DNA from: Planctomycetaceae bacterium
Lineage (GTDB): Bacteria > Planctomycetota > Planctomycetia > Planctomycetales > Planctomycetaceae
Reading direction: 5' to 3'
DNA: 64,000 nt
Assembly (NCBI GenBank): GCA_021732785.1
Contig: JAKFUG010000026.1
Coordinates: 62,001 to 126,000 of the forward strand
Each line of letters begins with the position of its first letter. Positions within the stretch are counted from its first letter, which is position 1. The notes beneath the pieces were generated by a model, which saw nothing but the letters and a program-made list of their open reading frames with translations, did not search any database and had not been told where the DNA came from. The position numbers and the translations under genes are program-made. This document shows, one piece after another, positions 53,614 through 64,000 of this stretch.

Positions 53614-54107
53614 GCCACCGCCTTGAATCGAAGAAATCTGGCCCGCACACCACCGAGCACCGGCAGTCGAGTCACCGTTTGCGACGGAGCGATCGCGTCA
53701 CCCGATGTGAACGGACGATCCCCGACCCCGCCGTTACGGTCCCTCTAATCGGAATCATCGTCCATTCCGGCACAGAACTTCAACCGGCGAGAAGCGTTGA
53801 GAGTCGCGGGTTGAAAGTTGAGGGAAAGATCTAAAGTACGCGCAGAATTGTCCAAACTAACCAGCCCGAAGCGCGAGCGCCGGGTGCTTTCTTTCCTCCT
53901 TAATGAAACTCACGTCCTTCCGGCGTCACTCCGGTTCGCCTCGCGGACTCGGCGAACCCTACGGTTTCGTGGATGTTCCGCTGCAGTCGTACGGCGAGCA
54001 TCTTGACGTCCGGTCGGTCAATGATGAAGCTATGGACTCAAATGCTCTCTCACGCGGACATTCTGCCGGCGTGCTGAACCGGATCGTCACTCTGAGCGAG
54101 TCTCATC
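53614..54107. other. Spacer with repeat fragments, no gene
   Basis: 494 bases between divergent genes. 53863-53889 is a half-copy of the repeat at 47941 (AGCCCGAAGCGCGAGCGC), and 53932-53963 is a 32-base match with one difference to the right arm of the repeat at 15139. Nothing else was recognised. Confidence 0.65.
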
Positions 54108-55532
54108 ATGCCCGCGCCGAACGTCGTGGAATGTCCGGTCTGCTTTGCCACGCTGAAGCTCAAAGCGCCTCCCAAGCCGGGGATGCGTTTGAAGTGTCCC
54201 AAATGTGCCGGGGTCTTCTCGCCGACGGATGATGCCCCCGCCCCCGCTGCGGAAGAAGACGATTTCGAAGCCGAAGCGCCGGTCGCGCGGCCGAAATCGC
54301 GCGGCAAAGCCACGGGAAAGAAAAAGAAGAGCAAGCCCGTCAATCTGATGGTGCCGCTGCTCATCGGCGGGGTGTTGCTGCTGCTGATCGGGCTGGGCGT
54401 GGGGTTGTATCTCGCGAAAGACATGCTCTTTGCCGGAACGCCGACGGTCGATCTGGCGTATTGCCAGGTGCCCAATCGGTCGATGTCGCTGGAATTCCGC
54501 GTGCAGGAATTTCTGCAATCGCCCGCGGTGACGGATGCCATTCGCAAGGGACCGCAGTTCGGCGAATCCTCGGTGGCGATGAAAGAATTAATCGGTGCGG
54601 AGATAGGCGATGTCGATGTGATGCAAGCGCAGATGTCGAGTCCCCCGGGCGGATTCAACCCGATGATGGGAGCCGCGCAGCCTGCCGACGCGCTGGCGAT
54701 CCTCAAGTGTAAGAAGACGCTCACCCCGCCCGCGTCCGGCTCGTTCGATCATCAGGGAATCAAGTGTTACCGGCTGATTGAAAGTGCGGGGACCGACTCC
54801 ATCGGCTTGAAGACCGACACCATGTTCTTCCCGAACCCGACCACGGTGGTCATCGGCAAAGAGGCCACGATCCGGCAGATCCTCGACAACTGGAAATCGA
54901 ACGGGCCGAAACCCGCCGCCGGAATTGCGAACAGTGGGGCAACGATGTTCTTTGTCGCTGAGCAAAGCCTCGTGAGTTCCACCATGTCGCAGATCACCAC
55001 TGGCAATCCGCTGATGATGATGGGGCCGGCCGCGGGCATGGCGGACGATCTCAAGTCCACCGGGCTGGTGTTGAGTCAGCACGCCACGGCGTTCAGCGTT
55101 TCAGCTCAACTCAACAGCGGCCAGGTCGCGTGGTCAGCGGCGGTGCATGGCCGCGATGCGTCCGGGGCGCAACAAATTCAGGTGGCACTCGATGGCTTGC
55201 GGGCCAAGCTGCTGGCTCTCGTCACCACCTTCCTGCAACCGGGCTTGCCGATCCCGGAAGCGAACAAGAAAAACTTTGAAATGGCCCAGCAGGCCTTGAG
55301 CACGCCGTTGCAAGCGATGGGCGATCGCGTGGCGATTGCGGTGCCCATTCCTGCCGATCAGCAGGCGAACAGCATCGCAATGCTGGCCGGAATCATGCCG
55401 CCAATGAAGAGCCTGAAAATCAATAACGGGACGGCACCCACGGCAACACCAACGACGCCGCCGATGCCTGTGATGCCGACGAATATGCCGACCACTACGA
55501 TGCCCACGCCGACACCAGCGACGGCACCGTGA
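54108..55532 (+). CDS. Zinc-ribbon membrane protein with large extracytoplasmic domain
   Basis: 474 aa from ATG 54108. Residues 9-33 hold two CxxC knuckles (CPVC at 9-12, CPKC at 30-33), an MJ0042/zinc-ribbon pattern. A Lys-rich linker precedes one transmembrane helix (LMVPLLIGGVLLLLIGLGVGLYLA), then a domain of about 330 residues with no recognised family, and a Thr/Pro/Met-rich tail of 40 residues. The layout, cytoplasmic zinc ribbon plus anchor plus outer domain, is frequent in planctomycetes; the outer domain's role is unknown. Confidence 0.8.
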   Translation: MPAPNVVECPVCFATLKLKAPPKPGMRLKCPKCAGVFSPTDDAPAPAAEEDDFEAEAPVARPKSRGKATGKKKKSKPVNLMVPLLIGGVLLLLIGLGVGLYLAKDMLFAGTPTVDLAYCQVPNRSMSLEFRVQEFLQSPAVTDAIRKGPQFGESSVAMKELIGAEIGDVDVMQAQMSSPPGGFNPMMGAAQPADALAILKCKKTLTPPASGSFDHQGIKCYRLIESAGTDSIGLKTDTMFFPNPTTVVIGKEATIRQILDNWKSNGPKPAAGIANSGATMFFVAEQSLVSSTMSQITTGNPLMMMGPAAGMADDLKSTGLVLSQHATAFSVSAQLNSGQVAWSAAVHGRDASGAQQIQVALDGLRAKLLALVTTFLQPGLPIPEANKKNFEMAQQALSTPLQAMGDRVAIAVPIPADQQANSIAMLAGIMPPMKSLKINNGTAPTATPTTPPMPVMPTNMPTTTMPTPTPATAP

Positions 55533-55552
55533 CGAGACCCACGGTTCAGCTC

Positions 55553-55632
55553 GTAGGGTGGAACGAGTCCGCGAGTTCCACCCGTTTGTCCATCGACGTT
55601 GGTGGAACTCGCAAAGCCTCGTTCCACCCTAC
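55553..55632. repeat. Inverted repeat of the GGTGGAACTCG family, copy 2
   Basis: GTAGGGTGGAACGAGTCCGC begins the left arm; the right arm GGTGGAACTCGCAAAGCCTC continues to GTTCCACCCTAC. Related to 10984-11057. It follows the zinc-ribbon gene and may end its transcript. Confidence 0.75.
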
Positions 55633-55719
55633 TTGAATTACTGATCCGCATTGCTCAACGATGACAGGCATCTTGCAAACCGTCTCCCTGTTCGCCACGA
55701 TAAATCCGAGGAGCTGGGA

Positions 55720-55971
55720 ATGACCCTGACAGAAAATCAGCAGCAGGCGGTTGAAAACGGCCAAGCCGTTCCGGTTCATGTCGGGAATTTCGAATGTATC
55801 GTCATTCGGAAAGATATCTACGACCGGGTAAGAACCGTTCTGTACGACAACGCCGAAGTCAGCGACGAAGAAGCGATCCGGCTGGGATGGGAATCGGGAA
55901 CTTCGATTGGTTGGGCGACCCCGGAAATGGCCGAATATGACGATTACGATACCCACCGGAAGACGCCATGA
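55720..55971 (+). CDS. Probable antitoxin of a MazEF/PemIK-type pair
   Basis: 83 aa from ATG 55720, with GAGGAGCTGGGA upstream. Acidic protein; LTENQQQAVENGQAVPVHVG then FECIVIRKDIYDRVRTVLYD. It resembles small antitoxin-like proteins that precede PemK toxins in planctomycetes. No clear DNA-binding fold is visible. Its TGA overlaps the toxin start (ATGA), giving translational coupling. Confidence 0.75.
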   Translation: MTLTENQQQAVENGQAVPVHVGNFECIVIRKDIYDRVRTVLYDNAEVSDEEAIRLGWESGTSIGWATPEMAEYDDYDTHRKTP

Positions 55972-56315
55972 ACCGCGGGGCCATTGTCTTGGCCGATTAT
56001 CCGCACGCCGATGGCACGTCGTCAAAACGGCCAGTTCTCGTGATTCAATCGGACGTCTACAACAGACGGATTGAGAACACCATCGTCGCTCAGATTACCT
56101 CGACGATGATCCGTACGGGAGATGCCGCCCACCTTGAGATCGACATTTCAACAACGGAGGGCAAACGCTCTGGCCTTCTTCGAAACTCCGTCGTTTCCTG
56201 CAACAACATTCATACCATCGAACAAAAACGACTGCGCAGGCAAATCGGCGAACTCTCGGCGGACCTGATGCACCAGATTGACCGATGTTTGAAGTCGGCC
56301 CTCGGAATTGAGTGA
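55968..56315 (+). CDS. PemK/MazF-family toxin
   Basis: 115 aa from ATG 55968. Family features: the N-terminal RGAIVLADYPHADGTSSKRPVLVIQSD, a middle IVAQITSTM and SGLLRNSVVSCNNIHTIEQ near residue 70-90, where MazF enzymes place the catalytic Thr/Ser after the conserved strand. Known role: sequence-specific mRNA endoribonuclease held in check by the antitoxin. Length is normal. It ends three bases before the argH stop (56319), convergent. Confidence 0.88.
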   Translation: MNRGAIVLADYPHADGTSSKRPVLVIQSDVYNRRIENTIVAQITSTMIRTGDAAHLEIDISTTEGKRSGLLRNSVVSCNNIHTIEQKRLRRQIGELSADLMHQIDRCLKSALGIE

Positions 56316-56318
56316 GAG

Positions 56319-57698
<1,380 letters not shown>

Positions 57699-57747
57699 GA
57701 TGCCGGTTTCCTTTGTTTGTCGCTATCAGATCCCGTCGGCGATCATA

Positions 57748-57856
57748 GCCATTCGCCGGTGGTTGAGCGAAGTGCCACCACCGGCGACAGACTGAGCGGC
57801 ACGGCGCTAGCCGCCGGTTCCACCGTGAAGAACCGGCGGCTAGCGCCGTGCCGCTC
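57748..57856. repeat. Two adjacent inverted repeats upstream of argH
   Basis: 57748-57787 has CGCCGGTGGTTGAGCG opposite CCACCACCGGCG. 57794-57856 is a strong palindrome with 27-base arms (GAGCGGCACGGCGCTAGCCG... and its exact complement) around CACCGTGAA. No gene lies here; the argH promoter must lie in or beside them. Confidence 0.8.
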
Positions 57857-57936
57857 ATGAATTCAGGCCAACTTCTCTGCAAAACCATCACTTCCGGGAT
57901 GTAACGGAATCATTCCGTCATTTTGATTCAACCGTC

Positions 57937-58257
57937 CTACCAGCCCCATTGCGTCAGCGTCTCATCCACCGCTTCAAACTGTGTATCGTAAAACACATGC
58001 ACCGCGGGGGAGACTTCGTAACAGGCAATCAACGGCGCGTAGATTCCCTGAATGAACTGCTCGCCGAGGGGAATCGAACTGCGATTCATGATCGGCACAA
58101 TCACGATTGGCGATTCGATGTACCAGATCAAAAGCACAATGACCGCGATCGTCCATTTCTTCCACGGCCGTATCCCTGCGAACCAGCGCCACGGGGCGAA
58201 CCATGTCACATGACCGGGCAGCGGTGAGACGTCATTCAACAAAACTGGTGCGGTCAC
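57937..58257 (-). CDS. Small membrane protein, unknown
   Basis: 106 aa from GTG 58257 with GGAGATGAGCC upstream. A single strong transmembrane helix (WTIAVIVLLIWYIESPIVIVPIM) follows a Trp-rich N-terminus (WFAPWRWFAGIRPWKKW). The outer part has YAPLIACYEVSPAVHVFYDT. No family recognised. It is divergent from the NHL-type propeller gene. Confidence 0.65.
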   Translation of the reverse strand: MTAPVLLNDVSPLPGHVTWFAPWRWFAGIRPWKKWTIAVIVLLIWYIESPIVIVPIMNRSSIPLGEQFIQGIYAPLIACYEVSPAVHVFYDTQFEAVDETLTQWGW

Positions 58258-58422
58258 GGCTCATCTCCGAATCGGCTCGCATCGCAGGAGTACCGGCCCA
58301 TCATCAATCGCCGGGAAAAAGAGTTCAATCCCGGTTCGCTCCCGTCGCCGGTCACCACTGTGTATGCTGATGCGTCGCTCCGGTCCCGGTCGCTTCCTTC
58401 ATCACCCCCAGGAATCCTCACC

Positions 58423-59427
58423 ATGAAATGTCGTTCGCTGGCGTTTGCATTCACGACAATGTGCGTCTTGGCTGCGCCCCTGTTTGCTGCGGAACCGGTC
58501 AAACCGGTGCGAATGGGTTGTGGCCTCATGACCTTCGACACGGTTCCCGGCTGGGGTCTTGGCGAAGACGGCAAATCGGTTCTGGGCTCGACACACGGCG
58601 GCGTGGCGCTCGACAAAGCGGGCAACATTTACACCAGCGCCTACATCGGAATCTTCGTTTTCACGCCCGAGGGGAAAGTCCTCCGCCGGTTCGTGGGCGA
58701 TGCCTACAGCCACATCCACGACATTGAAATCCGTCAGGAAACCGATGGCGAGTTTCTGTACGGGGCCCGCAACAACGCCGGGGAAGGCGTCAAAATTCAT
58801 TGCGAGACCGGCGATGTCGTGCTGAAAATCGGCATCCCCGCGGAGTCGGGTTTGAACCTCACCAAATGGAGCCCGACCGCAATCACCGTCGCCCCGAACG
58901 GCGACATCATTCTCGCCGACGGTTACGCCAGTAATCACATCTTCAAGTTCGACAAGACCGGCAAGTACCTCAAGCACTTCGGCATCAAAGGCAACGGACT
59001 CAAGGAATTCAACACCTGTCACGGAATGACGCTCGACACCCGTTACGACCCGCCGCGGCTGCTGGTCTGCGACCGCAATCACACGCCGAAAGGCCGGTTG
59101 CTGCACTACGATCTCGACGGCAACTACATCGATGAAATCATCACCGGCCTCGGCATGCCGACGTCGGCGGCCGTGCAGGGCGATTACGTTTCGGTGCCCG
59201 ATTTGCTCGGCCGCGTGGTGATTCTCGACAAGACCAACACCATCATGGCGGTCCTCGGCTACAACCCCGATCCGGCAAAAGGCCGCAATTTCGGCATCCC
59301 GCAGGAGCAGTGGCAGGAAGGAATCTTCAGTGGTACCCACGGTTCCAACTGGGACAAGGACGGCAATCTCTACGTGCAGGACTGGAACGTCTCCGGCCGC
59401 ATCATCAAGCTGGTCCGCGTGAAGTAA
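58423..59427 (+). CDS. Exported NHL/SMP-30-type beta-propeller protein
   Basis: 334 aa from ATG 58423, with CAGGAATCC upstream. A signal peptide covers residues 1-21. Propeller repeats: THGGVALDKAGNIYTSAYIG, NLTKWSPTAITVAPNGDIIL, ADGYASNHIFKFDKTGKYL, GSNWDKDGNLYVQDWNVSG. Exported six-bladed propellers of this kind are very common in planctomycetes; most have no assigned substrate. No catalytic residues could be singled out. Confidence 0.85.
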   Translation: MKCRSLAFAFTTMCVLAAPLFAAEPVKPVRMGCGLMTFDTVPGWGLGEDGKSVLGSTHGGVALDKAGNIYTSAYIGIFVFTPEGKVLRRFVGDAYSHIHDIEIRQETDGEFLYGARNNAGEGVKIHCETGDVVLKIGIPAESGLNLTKWSPTAITVAPNGDIILADGYASNHIFKFDKTGKYLKHFGIKGNGLKEFNTCHGMTLDTRYDPPRLLVCDRNHTPKGRLLHYDLDGNYIDEIITGLGMPTSAAVQGDYVSVPDLLGRVVILDKTNTIMAVLGYNPDPAKGRNFGIPQEQWQEGIFSGTHGSNWDKDGNLYVQDWNVSGRIIKLVRVK

Positions 59428-59677
59428 TTCTGCCGACACGTTGTGAAATGAGGACACGGCGATCCGTCGAAACGGTTGCCGTGTCCTTTTTCGTATCGCG
59501 CGCTGCAAAATTGGGACGGTCCGCAGAAAGGCGATCGTCGTTGCGGCAAAGACCGCTCGCACCGATTGCATGCGGCCGAGGTCGAATCGTGTTGACGCGG
59601 GTCTGGCCGATGGTATGGACTGGTAACCGACTTCGATTTGTCGCGTTCCGAACCCGTCCTCCGCAGGAGCATATCGA

Positions 59678-60112
59678 ATGCGTTACCTCATGAGTTTGGC
59701 CTTCGTCGCAGGCCTGTTGACCGCCGAAACCGCATCGGCTCAAGCACCGTCCGTCGCCGGTCCGTGGTCGCTCAACATTCCGCAGATCAGCGGATTGCCC
59801 GGCACGCCGATCTGGTTCCTCACCGATGCACCCACGGGCTTTGACGGCTCATGGGTTCTCACCTATCAGCAAGTGATTGAAGTTGATGGCACGATGACCG
59901 GTCGACAAATCTACGGACCGATCTATGTTGCCGATGCGTCCTTCACTGCGAAAGTGCTGGTTCCGGGCCTCCCGGTGCCGATTCCCGCGCTGCCGACGGT
60001 GAAAGCGCTCGTCTTTGTGAACGGAAACACGATGACCGGGCTGGCTTTGCAGTCCCTCAACGGCGCACCGCTCAGCGTCGTACAAGTCCACGGCACGCGG
60101 TTGGTGCCGTAG
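59678..60112 (+). CDS. Small exported protein, tandem paralogue 1
   Basis: 144 aa from ATG 59678 with GGAG seven bases upstream. A signal peptide (MRYLMSLAFVAGLLTAETASA) precedes a beta-rich domain: SVAGPWSLNIPQI, IEVDGTMTGRQIYGPIYVAD, ALPTVKALVFVNGN and the end VHGTRLVP. The next gene has the same blocks in the same order. No known family recognised; by shape it could be a lipocalin-like beta barrel, but this is a guess. Confidence 0.75.
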   Translation: MRYLMSLAFVAGLLTAETASAQAPSVAGPWSLNIPQISGLPGTPIWFLTDAPTGFDGSWVLTYQQVIEVDGTMTGRQIYGPIYVADASFTAKVLVPGLPVPIPALPTVKALVFVNGNTMTGLALQSLNGAPLSVVQVHGTRLVP

Positions 60113-60283
60113 TCGTGTCGCTGGATTGTCCGGTCGTCGGAAAACGGCGCGAGGGATCGGTTCGAACGACCGCCATTGCAGAGTCATCTTGACTGAAGTC
60201 CGTTACAGCCGATACGTTCCGGCTTCGGTATTTGTTCGTCGGTTTCACGGAACCGAAATGAATCTTGATCGAAAGCGTCGACC

Positions 60284-60715
60284 ATGCGGATCATTCTGAG
60301 TCTCGCTTTTGCAGCCACCCTGTTTTCTGCGAATGCAGAGCGCGTTCAGGCCCAGTCGGTTGCCGGGCCCTGGTCGCTGCACATCCCGCAGATCGACATT
60401 GGTACCGGGCCTCGCATCTGGAACTTTCAAGACGCCGCGGCAGCGTTCACGGCCACGACGGTGATCAACATCGCCCCGGGAATCGAAATTGACGGCACGT
60501 TAATCGGTCGAAAAGTTTTCCATTCGATTTATGCGATTGACGCGTCTCTCACATTCAAAAACTCGAACCCCGGTGTGGGAGCGAACCCGGCTTTGCCAAC
60601 AACTAAGGCGGTGGTTTTCGTGGCCGGAAATAAGATGATCGGTTTGGCCGTGGACACACTGCAGAATGTCCCGTCCGCGGTCTACTTCGTGGATGGGACC
60701 CGCCTGGTCCCGTAG
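60284..60715 (+). CDS. Small exported protein, tandem paralogue 2
   Basis: 143 aa from ATG 60284. Signal peptide (MRIILSLAFAATLFSANA), then SVAGPWSLHIPQI, IEIDGTLIGRKVFHSIYAID, ALPTTKAVVFVAGNKMIGLA and the identical ending DGTRLVP. It is a diverged duplicate of the gene 171 bases upstream; middle regions differ strongly while the ends are kept. The stop lies five bases before the stop of the convergent GTPase gene. Confidence 0.75.
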   Translation: MRIILSLAFAATLFSANAERVQAQSVAGPWSLHIPQIDIGTGPRIWNFQDAAAAFTATTVINIAPGIEIDGTLIGRKVFHSIYAIDASLTFKNSNPGVGANPALPTTKAVVFVAGNKMIGLAVDTLQNVPSAVYFVDGTRLVP

Positions 60716-60720
60716 GCCGG

Positions 60721-62613
<1,893 letters not shown>

Positions 62614-62701
62614 GCGCGCCCGATATCCGTGATGACACGATCCAAGGTGTGTTGCGACAGTCTAAAGAACATCCCCTGTGAACGAATAGTCCATCGACAC
62701 A

Positions 62702-62820
62702 GTCCCTTCTCCCCCGTCTGCGGGGGAGAAGGTGTCCGAAGGACGGATGAGGGGGCCGTGCGTTTCAATCCGCCCCCTCACCCTAACCCTCTCCCCCGCA
62801 GACGGGGGAGAGGGGACCGG
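62702..62820. repeat. Large inverted repeat with CTCCCCC arms
   Basis: Left arm CCCTTCTCCCCCGTCTGCGG..., right arm ...CTCCCCCGCAGACGGGGGAG; internal GATGAGGGGG / CCCCCTCACCC. It is the type of repeat found in many genomes downstream of genes. It lies between the divergent-looking GTPase start and the PPK2 stop. Confidence 0.8.
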
Positions 62821-62846
62821 AGTTTGCGCCATCCCACCTCGTGATC

Positions 62847-63755
62847 TCATTCAACGGCGTCTTCGGCGAGGAGCTGTTGCTTGGCGATTTCCATCTCGCG
62901 AAGGGCGTCGTCGCTGAGCGTGGGCCATTTCAAATCGAGATCGTCAATCGTCCGGGCAATGAGCGCTGCCACCGCCGCGCGGGTCACCCATTTGTGGTCC
63001 GCGGGAATCACGTACCACGGGGCCCATTTCGTGCTCGTTTCGGTCAGCATTTCGGCATACGCCTTCTGGTAATCGTCCCAGTGCTGCCGTTCGCGGATGT
63101 CGCCGGTGGCGAATTTGTAGTGCTTCTGCGGGTCGTCAATTCGTTCGAGAAACCGCCGCCGCTGCTCGTCTTTGGAAATGTGCAGGAAGCACTTGATGAT
63201 TCGCGTGCCGTTGCGAGTGAGGTGATGTTCGAAGGCGTTGATGTCCTCGTAGCGGTGGTTCCAGAATTTCTTCTTCGCGGGATCGGCATCGGGCAAGCGC
63301 TGGGTTTGAACGAAGCTCTGGTGGACTTTCACCACCAGGACTTCTTCGTAGTACGAACGATTGAAGATGCCAATGTGGCCGCGCTCGGGCAGGGGTTTCG
63401 CACACCGCCAGAGGAAATCGTGATCGAGTTCTTCCGCGGTCGGGGCTTTGAAGCTGGTGACCGTCACGCCTTGCGGATTCGCGCCCGACATCACGTGCTT
63501 GATAGTCCCGTCTTTCCCCGCGGCATCGATCGCCTGCAGAATGACCAGCACCGACCAGGAATCGCTGGCGAACAGCAATTCCTGCGACTGGGCTACCGCC
63601 TCGCGGCTTTCTTCGAGAATCCGCGCGGCGGCTTCCCGGCGGTCCGCTTCCGGGATGTCCTCGTTCCCTTCCCAGCCGGGATCGAAGTCTTTCAGCTTGC
63701 ACTTCTTGCCGGGTTCGACCAGAAAGCGTTTGAGGGTCTCGGCACGAAGATCCAT
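62847..63755 (-). CDS. Polyphosphate kinase 2 family protein
   Basis: 302 aa from ATG 63755. Family motifs: QAIDAAGKDGTI with a Walker A-like loop (74-85), GVTVTSFKAP, GIFNRSYYEEVLVVKVH (129-145), the Arg/Lys-rich lid EQRRRFLERIDDPQKHYKF and the late PWYVIPADHKW. PPK2 enzymes use polyphosphate to phosphorylate nucleotides (AMP, ADP or GDP). The single-domain length fits class I or III; substrate preference cannot be read. Cytoplasmic. Confidence 0.93.
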   Translation of the reverse strand: MDLRAETLKRFLVEPGKKCKLKDFDPGWEGNEDIPEADRREAAARILEESREAVAQSQELLFASDSWSVLVILQAIDAAGKDGTIKHVMSGANPQGVTVTSFKAPTAEELDHDFLWRCAKPLPERGHIGIFNRSYYEEVLVVKVHQSFVQTQRLPDADPAKKKFWNHRYEDINAFEHHLTRNGTRIIKCFLHISKDEQRRRFLERIDDPQKHYKFATGDIRERQHWDDYQKAYAEMLTETSTKWAPWYVIPADHKWVTRAAVAALIARTIDDLDLKWPTLSDDALREMEIAKQQLLAEDAVE

Positions 63756-63811
63756 GATCGTTCTCGACGGAAAGAAGGCGCGGCAACAATGGGTCGCGAA
63801 GCAGTTTGAAG

Positions 63812-63884
63812 AGTCGGGGCGGGGGCCCCGACCTATGGATGTGAAAACAACTTGAAATCATAGGTCGGGGCCCCTGCCCCGACG
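63812..63884. repeat. Inverted repeat, copy 2 of the 73-bp element
   Basis: Reverse-complement copy of 42908-42978: same GTCGGGGC arms and similar A/T-rich centre (CCTATGGATGTG and TGAAATCATAGG). It lies upstream of the PPK2 gene. Confidence 0.8.
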
Positions 63885-63950
63885 GCTTTGGATTCAAACT
63901 GAGCCACGACCCTGCAACGCAGTGTCGGCGGGGGAGTGTCCGGAATGCAA

Positions 63951-63981
63951 CAGAACCCGGCCGGTAACCGGTCGGGTTCTG
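63951..63981. terminator. Terminator-like hairpin at the right edge
   Basis: Arms CAGAACCCGGCCGGT and ACCGGTCGGGTTCTG differ at one pairing position, with an AACC-centred loop. Whether it ends a gene beyond the window cannot be seen. Confidence 0.5.
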
Positions 63982-64000
63982 CGAGAATCGTGTTGAATTG

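Overview
The window is GC-rich bacterial DNA and almost certainly comes from a member of the Planctomycetota. Markers are two DUF1549/DUF1553 cytochrome-like proteins (one cut by the left edge), a DUF1501 protein, a type I sulfatase, a DUF1573 protein, a TIGR02996 repeat-companion protein, a zinc-ribbon plus membrane-anchor protein, and many GC-rich palindromic repeats between genes. No rRNA, tRNA, CRISPR array, phage or transposase was seen. Genus cannot be decided from the sequence alone.

Layout. 1-13.8 kb: partial DUF1549 protein, Cys/Tyr-rich secreted protein, leucine-rich repeat protein, NIPSNAP protein, mtnA (methionine salvage), a DUF1573-hydrolase-methyltransferase run, a sulfatase, a caspase-EF-hand-Tudor-knot protein, small proteins and a PLP aminotransferase. 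13.8-23 kb (minus strand): DUF1501/DUF1549 pair, tRNA-dihydrouridine synthase, two overlapping membrane-protein genes, a four-S1-domain RNA-binding protein and a SUMF1-fold protein. 23.4-25.6 kb: trpB-trpA.

25.6-42.9 kb is the most notable region. A divergent chorismate-lyase-like gene is followed by a PUFA-synthase/heterocyst-glycolipid-type polyketide synthase: KS-AT-ACP, then KR in the -1 frame behind a run of nine A, then KS-AT-DH-phosphopantetheinyl transferase in one polypeptide. Directly downstream lie an HlyD-type adaptor, an ABC ATPase and two FtsX-type permeases, all on the same strand. The set reads as a synthase that makes a lipid-like polyketide, activates its own carrier domain and hands the product to a dedicated DevBCA/MacAB-like exporter. 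The chorismate-lyase-like enzyme could supply a 4-hydroxybenzoate starter. Product and linkage are inference.

43-64 kb: RoxA-like di-haem cytochrome c, AlkC/AlkD-like DNA repair protein, lactonase-type beta-propeller, RraA-like protein, kbl, two secreted helical proteins, a GH57 glucanotransferase, a zinc-ribbon membrane protein, a MazEF-type toxin-antitoxin pair, argH, an NHL-type propeller, a tandem pair of secreted paralogues, a dynamin-like GTPase and a PPK2 polyphosphate kinase. Several families of dispersed inverted repeats lie between genes, and a few copies sit inside open reading frames.
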